Part shown: positions 18,505-27,685 of the stretch, piece by piece
How positions within the stretch are numbered: the stretch's first letter is position 1
Layout: every line of letters begins with the position of its first letter
Assembly (NCBI GenBank): GCA_963662905.2
Contig: CAXXFD010000003.1
Coordinates: 1,550,001-1,614,000 of the forward strand
Direction of reading: 5' to 3'
DNA from: G963662905 sp963662905
GTDB taxonomy: Bacteria; Bacteroidota; Bacteroidia; Bacteroidales; WRLA01
Length of the DNA: 64,000 bases
Program-made: the position numbers and the translations under genes
Notes under the pieces: generated by a model
The model's database searches: none
What the model was told of the DNA's origin: nothing
The model's input: only the letters and a program-made list of their open reading frames with translations

Positions 18505-20133
18505 TTATTTAAAGAGTTCTTTAAATTGATTTAAAATACGTTTCTGACTGTCTTTGATGTCTTTTTGCGTAACTTTTTTAAGGTTTGCACTGATTTCTTC
18601 GTATTTTTTTCTGGCTTGCGTGCCCATATTGTCCTGCACAAACTCCTGAAGATCCTCTTTAGCTCCTTTCAAAGCTTTAGCGATATCCTCCGAATTCACT
18701 TCACGGACAAGTTTTTTCATGCGTGTTTTGCTAATTTCGGATAGTGCTTCAAAATCCACATCCTTAGTTACCTCTTTCACTTTTTTCTTCGCCTGCCTGC
18801 TTGTTTTGCCTGCCGCTTCAATACCTTTACGGGCTGTTTTACTGACTTTTTCTTTCATGGCTTTAGAGACCTCTTTGATAATCTCCTTTTGCTTATCGGC
18901 AAGCTTTTGCATTATTTCTGCAGGGTCGGCACCTCGTTTGCGGGCATCTTCGTTTACACGGATCGTAAAATCAGAAACCACGTTCATAAAGTTGATGTAT
19001 GCCTCATAAGGCCCCGGATAGGGATTGAAATATTTGTGCACGTCACCATCGGAGAACCACTTGGTACACATATAATAAAAGTGGTCGCTGGTTTGCAAAA
19101 AATCCCAGTCTTTCAATAATTCCGGATCCTCAGAACCTCTAACCAAAGGCTCAAGGGCATAAAGATTATTAAATGCATCATCCTGTAAATCATTGCCCAA
19201 CCATGCAGTAAGGTCACGTTCCTCATCGGCCCACGAAATTGGATAGGGCACATGCACAGCGCTTACAGGCTGCAATTCTTTCGAAACTTCGGCAGGCGTT
19301 TTAAACTTGAAATCCGAATTTTCAAATACGGTTTTCGGAAGGCTGCGCAAGAAATCAAAAATTCCGGTTTCTGCCCACTGGTGTTCACCAAAAGTTTCAT
19401 AATCGGCAAAAATATTCACGACTTCTTCGCTCTTGTCAATTTCGTTGAGCCAACGTACAAATTTTTCAGCAGTCAGCGGCCATTCGCCCCAGCTTTGCTG
19501 TGAAAAGCGGAAAGCGATATCATCGCTCAGGGTGAAATTGCGCAGCAACAGTTTCAGGCGTGGATTTATTGCATTGCAATACAAATAGTTCGGGCTTTTC
19601 CAACCCAGAACATGTTTCGCTCCTTCAGTAAGCATGGTTTCAAAACCCATATCAGCCACCTGCGCCCCAATTTCATCGGAATAGATCAGCTCGGTATTCC
19701 GGAATGTAAGTGGCTTTACGCCAAAGAGTTTCTCTATTTTCGCACTATGCTTTTCAACCTGATGGCGGAATTCATCGACAGATTTGAGGGAGGCCAGCGA
19801 ATGGCTGTTGGTTTCGGTAAGGAACTCAACACATCCGGTTTTGGCAAGCTCCCTGAAGCTGTCAATAACCTGTGGGGCATGCTCTTCCAACTGCTGCAAT
19901 GCAATTCCCGAGATGGAATAGCTCACTTTAAAAGCAGAACCGTATTCCTTAATCAGATCGAGCATAACTTTATTGGCCGGAAGGTAACTTTTTTCGGCTA
20001 CCCTTTTAATAATATATCGGTTTTGATAATCATCGTAATAGTGATGGTCGCGCCCCATATCAAAGAAGCGGTATGTACGTAACCTAAGCGGTTGATGAAC
20101 CTGGAAATACAAACAAATTGACCTCATAATCAT
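18505..20133 (-). CDS. GH57 alpha-amylase-type glycoside hydrolase with Lys-rich C-terminal extension
   Basis: The N-terminal ~400 residues are a GH57 domain: CLYFQVHQPLRLR at the start (the conserved HQP), FRNTELIYSDEIG with the probable nucleophile Glu, and FADYETFGEHQW carrying the probable catalytic Asp. GH57 enzymes hydrolyse or transfer alpha-1,4-glucan. No signal peptide is present, so it acts on cytoplasmic glycogen, consistent with its neighbours. Residues ~415-542 are a highly charged, lysine-rich helical tail (KEKVSKTARKGIEAAGK and similar), which is not part of the catalytic fold. It follows the GT4 gene by 21 nt. Confidence 0.92.
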   Translation of the reverse strand: MIMRSICLYFQVHQPLRLRTYRFFDMGRDHHYYDDYQNRYIIKRVAEKSYLPANKVMLDLIKEYGSAFKVSYSISGIALQQLEEHAPQVIDSFRELAKTGCVEFLTETNSHSLASLKSVDEFRHQVEKHSAKIEKLFGVKPLTFRNTELIYSDEIGAQVADMGFETMLTEGAKHVLGWKSPNYLYCNAINPRLKLLLRNFTLSDDIAFRFSQQSWGEWPLTAEKFVRWLNEIDKSEEVVNIFADYETFGEHQWAETGIFDFLRSLPKTVFENSDFKFKTPAEVSKELQPVSAVHVPYPISWADEERDLTAWLGNDLQDDAFNNLYALEPLVRGSEDPELLKDWDFLQTSDHFYYMCTKWFSDGDVHKYFNPYPGPYEAYINFMNVVSDFTIRVNEDARKRGADPAEIMQKLADKQKEIIKEVSKAMKEKVSKTARKGIEAAGKTSRQAKKKVKEVTKDVDFEALSEISKTRMKKLVREVNSEDIAKALKGAKEDLQEFVQDNMGTQARKKYEEISANLKKVTQKDIKDSQKRILNQFKELFK

Positions 20134-20154
20134 TCTTTTTAAACTAAATAACTA

Positions 20155-21447
20155 CTATTTAAACCCTTTTACTGTTTTATCGTAAACATCATTAATTTTC
20201 ACGGCAGCTTTCTCCCATTTCAGGCTATCTACTTCATCTTTACCGTATTTAATAAATGTTTCAGATAATGCTTTATGGTGGAGCAAGCCGTAGATGGCGT
20301 CTGCCATTGCATCTACATCCCAAAAATCAACTTTCAGTGCATGGCGCAGAATTTCGGCAACACCCGATTGTTTTGAAATGACCACCGGCACATTTGATCG
20401 CATTGCCTCGAGCGGTACAATACCAAAAGGTTCTGAAACTGATGGCATTACAAAAACATCGCTCATTGCCAGCATACGATCCACACTGGTTCCGCGGAGG
20501 AATCCTGTAAAGTGAAATTTATTTCCAATGCGCAATTGGGCCACACGGCGTATCATTTTATTGAGCAAATCGCCCGAACCGGCCATCACAAAACGGACAT
20601 TTTCATCGCGATCCAAAATTTTCTTGGCGGCTTCCACGAAATATTCCGGGCCTTTCTGGAAGGTGATACGCCCGAGGAAAGTCACAATTTTTTCATTTAC
20701 AGCCTTGCTGGTATCACCTATATCGCCTTTATCAACCGGCTCCACGGCATTATGCACAGTTACAACCTTTTGAGGATCAATACCATAATGTTCAATTACT
20801 GTATTTCGTGTAAGGTTACTCACAGCGATCACCATATCTGCAGCCTGCATGCCTTCGCGTTCAATGTCGTAAACCTTTTGGTTCACATTCCTTCCGCTGC
20901 GGTCGAATTCGGTAGCATGTATATGCGCAACCAGCGGTTTTCCACTAACCTTTTTGGCTGCGATACCTGCAGGATATGTTAGCCAGTCGTGCACATGGAT
21001 TATATCGTACTCTTTATCAGCGGCTATAGCTGATGCTACCAGAGCGTATCGCGACACTTCTTCGTAGAGGTTTTTCCCGTATTTCCCGCTAAAGACATAC
21101 TTTTTCGACAAAACAGTTTGCTCATCCAGTACTGTGTCAAGCTCTTCCATAGCAGCAAGTCGTTCATATTCTTCAGGGCTGACATAAGGAATGATGCTGG
21201 AACCGATTTCCATATACTCGATTCGTTTCCAGTACTCCTGATATTTACTGTCTTTATAATCTACCAGCACATCACTGGCGTTCACAATCTGTGCAGAGCG
21301 CTGATCCTCATCCCCGAATGCCCGCGGAACAACAAAAATGATTTCCGTACCTTGTTTGCTCAAACCTTTAGTAAGTCCATAGCAAGCAGTACCGAGACCT
21401 CCTGAAATATGCGGCGGGTATTCCCATCCAAACATTAAAACTTTCAT
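20155..21447 (-). CDS. GT4 glycosyltransferase, probable alpha-glucan synthase of the glycogen cluster
   Basis: The 430-aa cytoplasmic protein has the GT-B fold of GT4: N-terminal MKVLMFGWEYPPHISGGLG with the donor-binding GGLG turn, IIHVHDWLTYPAG, and in the C-terminal half VTFLGRITFQKGPEYF and SEPFGIVPLEAM with the conserved Glu motif. I chose the ATG at 21447 (MKVLMFGWEYPP), because an upstream in-frame start would add 24 residues and run into the debranching-enzyme gene. Between a debranching enzyme (14 nt) and GH57 amylase (21 nt), it probably extends glycogen or maltosyl primers. Its donor (ADP- or UDP-glucose, or maltose-1-phosphate) is not determinable. Confidence 0.88.
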   Translation of the reverse strand: MKVLMFGWEYPPHISGGLGTACYGLTKGLSKQGTEIIFVVPRAFGDEDQRSAQIVNASDVLVDYKDSKYQEYWKRIEYMEIGSSIIPYVSPEEYERLAAMEELDTVLDEQTVLSKKYVFSGKYGKNLYEEVSRYALVASAIAADKEYDIIHVHDWLTYPAGIAAKKVSGKPLVAHIHATEFDRSGRNVNQKVYDIEREGMQAADMVIAVSNLTRNTVIEHYGIDPQKVVTVHNAVEPVDKGDIGDTSKAVNEKIVTFLGRITFQKGPEYFVEAAKKILDRDENVRFVMAGSGDLLNKMIRRVAQLRIGNKFHFTGFLRGTSVDRMLAMSDVFVMPSVSEPFGIVPLEAMRSNVPVVISKQSGVAEILRHALKVDFWDVDAMADAIYGLLHHKALSETFIKYGKDEVDSLKWEKAAVKINDVYDKTVKGFK

Positions 21448-21461
21448 CCTCTTCCTATTAA

Positions 21462-23405
21462 TTATGCTTCGTAATCGTCTATTATATCTTTCATTTGGAG
21501 CATTGCTGCCACACTCCATGCCTGCGAAATGGCTCCTCCGGGCCTATAGGGCGGGTCGCCATCGTAAACTTCCGAAATACTTGCCATACCATGATTAAAG
21601 AGCACCTCTTCAAAGCCTTCATACAGGTCTTTAATAAAGGACAAACCACTCTTTCCGTGTATCCTAAGGTAAGCTTCCGTAAAATGCGACATCAACCATG
21701 GAAAAACAATTCCATTGTGATAGGCATTGTCGCGGGTTTGCTGATTACCGTAATAAACACTTTTGTAAGCAGGGTTTTTCGGAGAGAGGGTCCGGATTCC
21801 ACGTGGCGTCAACAGTTCTTTCTTCACCTTACTAACAACAGCCTTTTGCCGGTATTCCGATAAAGCAGAATAAGGAAGGCTGGCAGCAATCAATTGATTT
21901 GGCCGAACGCTCCAGTCCTTGTAACCATCTGTAATGCAATCGGCAAGATATCCTTTTTCATCATCCCAGAAAAGTTCATTGAAGGAATTTCTTCCCGTTT
22001 CCAAAACAGTCTGCCATTCATTGGCAAAATCGTCTTCCCCTTCATCACGTGCAAGTTCAATAGCAAAAGAGACAGCATTTAGCCAAAGCGCATTTACCTC
22101 AACGGGCATTCCCATTCGGGGCGTCACCGGTTTCTGGTTGATCACGGCATCCATCCATGTAAGAGCCACGCCCGGCTGACCGGCAGAAATCAACCCGTTC
22201 TCCGTCATTTTGATGTTGAACTCAGTTCCTTCTTTATATCCTTTTAAAATCTGCTTCATGGCTTTGCCATATTTTTTCCAGATTTTCGCAGCGGGCTTAT
22301 ATTTCAAATATTGCTGCATCGCCCAGAAAAACCAGAGCGGTGCATCAACGGAATTATTTAAGGCATTTTTTCTGCCGAGAATACTTGGAAACAAAGCACC
22401 ATTGAGTTTTGCCAAAACTGTATCAACAGCCTCTAAAAACAGCTTCTCATTACCGGTACTTAATGTAATTCCGGGCAAGGCGATAAATGTATCTCGGCTC
22501 CACATCCCAAAATAAGGAAATCCGGCAATAAGGTATGTTTTGTCTTCCTTTTTTACGATAAATTGCTCAGCCGCATTATGCATACAATTTTGAAAACTGT
22601 TGCGCGGTGTCCGATGGCTCACCTGGGCTGCAAAAGCCCGCTTGAGCCCATTTGTTTTTGCTTCTTTGACCCCTGCAGAAAAAACAATGCTCTCTCCTTT
22701 TTTAATTTCTGTTTCAAAAAAGCCGGGCACAAGCAAATCTTCATGACTATCATATCCGCGATCACGCTCTTTTTGGTATTCAATATTATAATACCAATCA
22801 GGCACATGCACATAATCAACATCCTTATTAAACTGCATATAGAGATTTGAATAACCCGGATACATACGCATTTTTATCCCTTTTTCACATTCCTCATAAG
22901 CAGTATTTGCATTATTATTGGCATGTGTCAGGAAATGCACATTCCGAAAGGCCAGAAATGGCTTCAACCTTAACTTTGTTGGGCTATGGGCATCAACCAA
23001 AGTATATCGGATCAAAACCCTGTCTTCTTTATCGAGCAAAATCAGCTCACGTGTAAGCACAACGCCACCAACCCGATATGTTATTTTAGGAATGGGTTGC
23101 AGGGTATAGTCACGGATATATTTATGCCCTTTGGGGTTATAGGTTTCTCCATCGTATTTATGTATGCCCAAATTAAATTCCGCATCATGCTGAATGATGG
23201 TCTCGTCCAGAGAACTCAATAAAACATGCGGATCGTCATCTATTCCTGCCTGAGGCACCACGAGGAGCCCGTGGTATTTTCTGGTGTTGCAGTTAATTAT
23301 TGTTGAAGATGCATAAGCTCCTGCCCTGTTGGAACGCAATATTTCCCGGGTTAGGGAATATTCCAAATTTACTAATTCCTTCTTTCTTAACTCTATATAA
23401 TCCAT
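21462..23405 (-). CDS. Glycogen debranching enzyme (amylo-alpha-1,6-glucosidase family)
   Basis: The 647-aa protein has the glycogen-debranching N-terminal module (EILRSNRAGAYASSTI, RKYHGLLVV), followed by an (alpha/alpha)6 domain with YLIAGFPYFGMWSRDTFIALPG, GNQQTRDNAYHNGIVFPWL and a C-terminal RPGGAISQAWSVAAML. This matches the GDE_C/GH133 type that removes alpha-1,6-linked glucose at branch points. It is the first gene of the glycogen cluster, 55 nt downstream of an excellent promoter at 23460-23489. No signal peptide is present. Confidence 0.93.
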   Translation of the reverse strand: MDYIELRKKELVNLEYSLTREILRSNRAGAYASSTIINCNTRKYHGLLVVPQAGIDDDPHVLLSSLDETIIQHDAEFNLGIHKYDGETYNPKGHKYIRDYTLQPIPKITYRVGGVVLTRELILLDKEDRVLIRYTLVDAHSPTKLRLKPFLAFRNVHFLTHANNNANTAYEECEKGIKMRMYPGYSNLYMQFNKDVDYVHVPDWYYNIEYQKERDRGYDSHEDLLVPGFFETEIKKGESIVFSAGVKEAKTNGLKRAFAAQVSHRTPRNSFQNCMHNAAEQFIVKKEDKTYLIAGFPYFGMWSRDTFIALPGITLSTGNEKLFLEAVDTVLAKLNGALFPSILGRKNALNNSVDAPLWFFWAMQQYLKYKPAAKIWKKYGKAMKQILKGYKEGTEFNIKMTENGLISAGQPGVALTWMDAVINQKPVTPRMGMPVEVNALWLNAVSFAIELARDEGEDDFANEWQTVLETGRNSFNELFWDDEKGYLADCITDGYKDWSVRPNQLIAASLPYSALSEYRQKAVVSKVKKELLTPRGIRTLSPKNPAYKSVYYGNQQTRDNAYHNGIVFPWLMSHFTEAYLRIHGKSGLSFIKDLYEGFEEVLFNHGMASISEVYDGDPPYRPGGAISQAWSVAAMLQMKDIIDDYEA

Positions 23406-23459
23406 ACTTCAAATTTTAACAAACCAAAACTGCGCAAAAAGCGCACAAAAATAATACTA

Positions 23460-23489
23460 CAAACATAAGAAAATCAAGCGAAAGTACAA
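23460..23489 (-). promoter_or_regulatory. Promoter of the glycogen cluster
   Basis: On the minus strand a TTG (23487-23489), a 19-nt spacer and TATGTTTG (23460-23467) match the Bacteroidota consensus exactly. It drives the debranching gene and probably the whole four-gene cluster. Confidence 0.75.
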
Positions 23490-23535
23490 TTAACTTAAAT
23501 TTAATCTACATAAAAATCACTTTCTCTTTTCTTTC

Positions 23536-24282
23536 TCAAATGAGCTCTACGCTCTTAATAAGCAGCGTTGTTACTTTCTCAACATTTTCCTTAAATATCT
23601 CTAATACAGCCTCCCAGGTTACGGGTTCTTCATCATTTTTCCAGGAGTCATAGTCTGTGCTCAAAGCAATGGCTGCATAAGGGATTTGCAGTTCATTTGC
23701 CAGGATACATTCGGGAGCAGTGGTCATATTAATAACTTCGGCACCCAGCATACGGAACATATGGCTTTCGGCACGCGTTGAAAAACGTGGCCCTTCAATT
23801 GTAACAACTGTTCCCTTTTCATGAAGCGGACAATTGATTTCACCCGCGGCTTTTTTAATAATTTTCCTGATATCTTCCGAAAAAGGATCGGCCATTGGTG
23901 TATGGCTCATGGCGTCAGGGTGAAAGTCATCAAAAAAAGTTAGCGCCCGATGCTTGGTCCAATCGATAAACTGATCCAAAAGCACAATATCGCCCCTGCC
24001 TATTTCTTCTTTCAGGCTACCACAGGCTGTTGTTGCAATAATATGCGTGCAGCCCAACTCTTTAAAAGCCCAAATATTGGCTTTGTTGTTAATGCCGGCG
24101 GGCGTAATTGTATGCTCCCTTCCGTGCCGTGACAAAATTGCAATTTCATTTCCGAACATTGTCCCCGTAAGGAAACTGGAACTCGGCAATCCATAAGGTG
24201 TGGTTACATAGACCTCTTTAACATCTTTCAGTACATTCAGTTTTTCAAGTCCTGAACCACCGATAATTCCTATCTTTGGCAT
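23536..24282 (-). CDS. mtnP: S-methyl-5'-thioadenosine phosphorylase
   Basis: MtnP cleaves methylthioadenosine with phosphate to adenine and methylthioribose-1-phosphate, recycling a by-product of polyamine synthesis. The 248-aa protein has IGIIGGSGL at the N-terminus, ILSRHGREHTITPAGINNKAN, the phosphate/ribose motif TIEGPRFSTRAESHMFR, NMTTAPECILANEL, and STDYDSW, where Asp favours 6-amino purines. I chose ATG 24282 (MPKIGIIGG), because a longer frame to 24417 would overlap the divergent ccmF start. It is divergent from ccmF and stands alone. A 6-oxopurine phosphorylase of the same family is less likely. Confidence 0.9.
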   Translation of the reverse strand: MPKIGIIGGSGLEKLNVLKDVKEVYVTTPYGLPSSSFLTGTMFGNEIAILSRHGREHTITPAGINNKANIWAFKELGCTHIIATTACGSLKEEIGRGDIVLLDQFIDWTKHRALTFFDDFHPDAMSHTPMADPFSEDIRKIIKKAAGEINCPLHEKGTVVTIEGPRFSTRAESHMFRMLGAEVINMTTAPECILANELQIPYAAIALSTDYDSWKNDEEPVTWEAVLEIFKENVEKVTTLLIKSVELI

Positions 24283-24406
24283 AAATCGTTTGTTTATTTT
24301 ATACAGGCTAATATACGATAAAAAGTTAACAACAAATTGTTCCGCATATTGTTTGATATACAGATTTACTTGAGAAAAACTTAAACCAAACTTAAGGCAC
24401 AACCCC

Positions 24407-26782
24407 ATGGACATCAATTACATTGGCGAAGAAATTTTAAGTGGAATCCTGGGAAAAGCAGGCATCATCATTGCTTTTCTGGCTGCGGCTTTGTCAGCTA
24501 TGGCTTTTTATCAGGCCACAGAAAAAAACCGGAAAGACAAAAACCGCCTGCAACGCATTGGCAGTATTTCATTTTATGTACACTTTTCTGCTGTACTGCT
24601 CAGCGTCATCATGCTTCTGCAATTGATATTGCGCCATCGCTTTGAGTATCAATATGTATGGCAATATTCCTCAACGGATCTGGCGTTAAAATATATTATC
24701 AGTTGTTTTTGGGCCGGACAGGAAGGAAGCTTCCTCACCTGGACATTTCTGCAGGCTATCATCGGCCTTGTTTTGCTAAAAACCAGCAAAAGCTGGAAAC
24801 CGTGGGTTATGAGCCTTGCAGCTTTATCGCAGGTTTTCCTGTCGTCCGCTTTGCTGGGAATAAAAATGGGCGCGGTAAAACTCGGCACCAGCCCCTTTGA
24901 ACTGCTCCGCAATACGGTCAGCGATATCAGCAATACAATTTTTACACAACCCAATTATCTGGAAAGCATCACTGATGGGAACGGGCTGAACCCTTTGCTT
25001 GAAAACATCTGGATGACAACCCATCCGCCTGTGCTCTTTTTGGGTTATGCTGCCGTAATGGTACCCGCTGTATATGCCATTGCCGGATTATGGCGCGGCA
25101 TGTGGCAGGAATGGCTGAAACCCGCTCTTCCCTGGATGATTTTCAGCACATTGGTTTTGGGAGCCGGCATCCTTTTGGGCGGGATGTGGGCCTATGTTTC
25201 GCTGACATTTGGTGGTTTCTGGGCGTGGGATCCGGTCGAAAACGCATCACTTGTGCCTTGGATGGTTCTGGTTGCTGCACTTCATTTCAGCATTATCAGC
25301 AAAAAACAAAACAATGCCCTTATGCTGGCCTTCCTGTTTACTACTCTGGCCTATTTCTTTGTACTCTATGCCAGTTACCTGACCCGATCCGGTGTTCTGG
25401 GACAAACTTCGGTGCATAGCTTCGGTGATGACGGCATGGTTACCCAGCTGGTGATTTATATGCTCGTATTCCTTTTGCTGCCGCTGATATTGCTCATACG
25501 AAGACATAAAAAACTCAATATCAACATCAAAGACAGCTTGTTAAGCCGTGAGTTTTTTATTTTTCTGGGCGGAATCATTATGGTACTGGCCGCATTCCAA
25601 ATAATATTCGTAACATCCGTACCTGTTTGGAACACTCTTTTTGGATTGAATATGAGCCCGCCAAATGACCCTGTTGCCTATTACAACCGCTGGCAACTTC
25701 CCTATGCGTTGTTAATGGTTCTTCTGATCGGCCTGGCCTATTTTCTGCGCTACGGGCAAAATGAGACAAAAAAATTTCTCACGAAAACAATTTATGTTCT
25801 ACTGGCATCTTTTGGCCTTACACTGGCCACTTCAGCCATCATTCCATTGCGGGAAACAAGTTTTGTTCTTTTCCTTATTACGCTTTATATGGCCTTAATT
25901 GGATCCATTATGTTCGTTATAAAGAGCAAAGGGAACAAAATCAGCCTTGCTGCCGGACTGGCTCATATTGGGTTTGCAATCTTCCTTATTGGCGTCGTGC
26001 TCACTTTCAGCAATGCATACACTATCTCTAAAAACACTTCCTCATACGATCTGGGCAATACAAAAAGCAATCAGGAAAACATAGTTTTGATGAAAAACGA
26101 CACCCTCAGCATGTCGGGCTACCTGATCAGCTACACCCAACGCGAGCAAAAAGGCAGCGAAACCTTTTATACCATTGAGTTTATGAAAGAAAATGAGGGC
26201 AAAATCGAGCATGATTTCACGGTACGCCCCTCCGTAAACCGCAATGACCGCTTTGGCGATGTATATAATCCGGCCACCAAACATCAGCTCACACGCGATA
26301 TCTACACCTTCCTTACCTATGCTGAAATGAACCCCGGCAGCTATAAACCCATGAAAACCTGGGAAATGAATCCCGGCGACAGCATAAAATTCGGTCCTAA
26401 TATTATCCGTATTGACAGCGTAAACGCACCCAAAAGCAGCGATTCAATTGATATCAACAACCTGAGAATTACCGCATATTTCAGCCTCAGCTTTCCCGAT
26501 GGGGAAACTTTCAACACACAAAGCACTTACATCATCCATAATGGCAGGGAAGAAATACAGGGTGGCGATATCGACGAACTAGGCATCCGATTGGCTTTTG
26601 AAGGCATCTCAGGCGAAGCAAATGCAATGAAAACAGGCCTTTACGAAAAAACTCAGGATTATATCGTGATGAAAGCCACCATAAACCCCTTTATTAATAT
26701 TATGTGGCTAGGCACCCTTTTTATGGCATTTGGCCTGGTTTTAGCTTGGAAAAAGCGCTATCAAAACAATAAAAACGCATGA
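24407..26782 (+). CDS. ccmF: CcmF/CcsA-type cytochrome c maturation protein
   Basis: The 791-aa polytopic membrane protein carries the tryptophan-rich haem-handling WWD motif (GGFWAWDPVENAS), GQEGSFLTWTF, and MTTHPPVLFLGY with a conserved periplasmic His. About fifteen hydrophobic segments are visible and a soluble periplasmic domain lies near residues 540-755. CcmF is the haem lyase subunit that attaches haem to apocytochrome c. No other ccm gene (A-E, H) is adjacent, so partners must lie elsewhere. Its stop overlaps the next gene's start (ATGA, 4 nt), so the two are translationally coupled. Confidence 0.92.
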   Translation: MDINYIGEEILSGILGKAGIIIAFLAAALSAMAFYQATEKNRKDKNRLQRIGSISFYVHFSAVLLSVIMLLQLILRHRFEYQYVWQYSSTDLALKYIISCFWAGQEGSFLTWTFLQAIIGLVLLKTSKSWKPWVMSLAALSQVFLSSALLGIKMGAVKLGTSPFELLRNTVSDISNTIFTQPNYLESITDGNGLNPLLENIWMTTHPPVLFLGYAAVMVPAVYAIAGLWRGMWQEWLKPALPWMIFSTLVLGAGILLGGMWAYVSLTFGGFWAWDPVENASLVPWMVLVAALHFSIISKKQNNALMLAFLFTTLAYFFVLYASYLTRSGVLGQTSVHSFGDDGMVTQLVIYMLVFLLLPLILLIRRHKKLNINIKDSLLSREFFIFLGGIIMVLAAFQIIFVTSVPVWNTLFGLNMSPPNDPVAYYNRWQLPYALLMVLLIGLAYFLRYGQNETKKFLTKTIYVLLASFGLTLATSAIIPLRETSFVLFLITLYMALIGSIMFVIKSKGNKISLAAGLAHIGFAIFLIGVVLTFSNAYTISKNTSSYDLGNTKSNQENIVLMKNDTLSMSGYLISYTQREQKGSETFYTIEFMKENEGKIEHDFTVRPSVNRNDRFGDVYNPATKHQLTRDIYTFLTYAEMNPGSYKPMKTWEMNPGDSIKFGPNIIRIDSVNAPKSSDSIDINNLRITAYFSLSFPDGETFNTQSTYIIHNGREEIQGGDIDELGIRLAFEGISGEANAMKTGLYEKTQDYIVMKATINPFINIMWLGTLFMAFGLVLAWKKRYQNNKNA

Positions 26783-27675
26783 AACGATTTAAAACACCCC
26801 TATTCACTTTTTTAATGATCTTTATCGCGATGGGAACCATGGCAGGCAATGCCGTTGACGCAGAAGATATTCTAGATGATATCGCCGATGGAGATGCCAT
26901 TTTCATCCATGACAAAACCATTGAAGGAAAACTGGATTTCACGCTCATTGAGGGACAGCCGGTTGCCATTGGACAGTTTGCGCACATCATAAAGGCGCCG
27001 GTCTGTTTTGTGGGCTGCCATTTTAAGGATGAAGTACTTGCATTTCGCCAGGAAGAAAAAATGATCCATTTCAGCATATTTGATTATGGCATCACTTTTC
27101 AGGAATGCACTTTCGACAGCACGTTCAAACTGAAAGGCAGCACGATCAAGGGCGGCCTTGCATTAAACGGCTCGCTTTTTAACAGTGCATTTAGCCTTGA
27201 AGGCGCTGATATTCACGGAAATGAAGCAGTATTTAATCAATGTGTTTTTAGTGGCGAGGTAAAATGCCAACGCCTGCGTTTTCGTGGCAATGCCGATTTT
27301 TTCAAAGCAAAATTCCTTGATATAGCATCCTTTCAGAATGCCCGTTTTGACGGGGAAGCACGCTTTAACGTATGCTCTTTTGAAGACAATGTGGATTTCA
27401 GCCTCATAAAAAGTTTTGATTTTTATATGAATTATACTACTTTTACTGGGAAATTTCTTTTTCAAAGCGCCTATATCCAAAACCGGCTTGAGTTTGTAAA
27501 AACCGGATTTCATGAAGCAGCCATGCTGAACAGCATTAAGGTTATGGGCGAATCAAAATTCCATGAAGTTAAAGTTTATTCCAAAATCGAGCTTTCGGGC
27601 GGATATTACCTGATGGGTTCACCATTGGCAGGCAGTTTTATAAAAGAAAATGAGGCCGCTGAAATAAACTTCTAA
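26779..27675 (+). CDS. Exported pentapeptide-type repeat protein
   Basis: The 298-aa protein starts with a signal peptide (TPLFTFLMIFIAMGTMAGNA). The rest has imperfect repeats with a Phe or Leu about every five residues (FRGNADFFKAKF, FDGEARFNVCSF and similar), the pattern of a right-handed quadrilateral pentapeptide beta-helix. Its function is unknown. The start codon overlaps the ccmF stop, implying co-translation and perhaps a link to the envelope or cytochrome maturation. Several Cys residues occur in the repeat faces. Confidence 0.78.
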   Translation: MKRFKTPLFTFLMIFIAMGTMAGNAVDAEDILDDIADGDAIFIHDKTIEGKLDFTLIEGQPVAIGQFAHIIKAPVCFVGCHFKDEVLAFRQEEKMIHFSIFDYGITFQECTFDSTFKLKGSTIKGGLALNGSLFNSAFSLEGADIHGNEAVFNQCVFSGEVKCQRLRFRGNADFFKAKFLDIASFQNARFDGEARFNVCSFEDNVDFSLIKSFDFYMNYTTFTGKFLFQSAYIQNRLEFVKTGFHEAAMLNSIKVMGESKFHEVKVYSKIELSGGYYLMGSPLAGSFIKENEAAEINF

Positions 27676-27685
27676 ACAGATAATT

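Noticed and set aside
24283..24417. An N-terminal extension of the MTA phosphorylase.
   Set aside because: It would overlap the divergent ccmF start and precede the conserved IGIIGGSG motif by 45 non-conserved residues.
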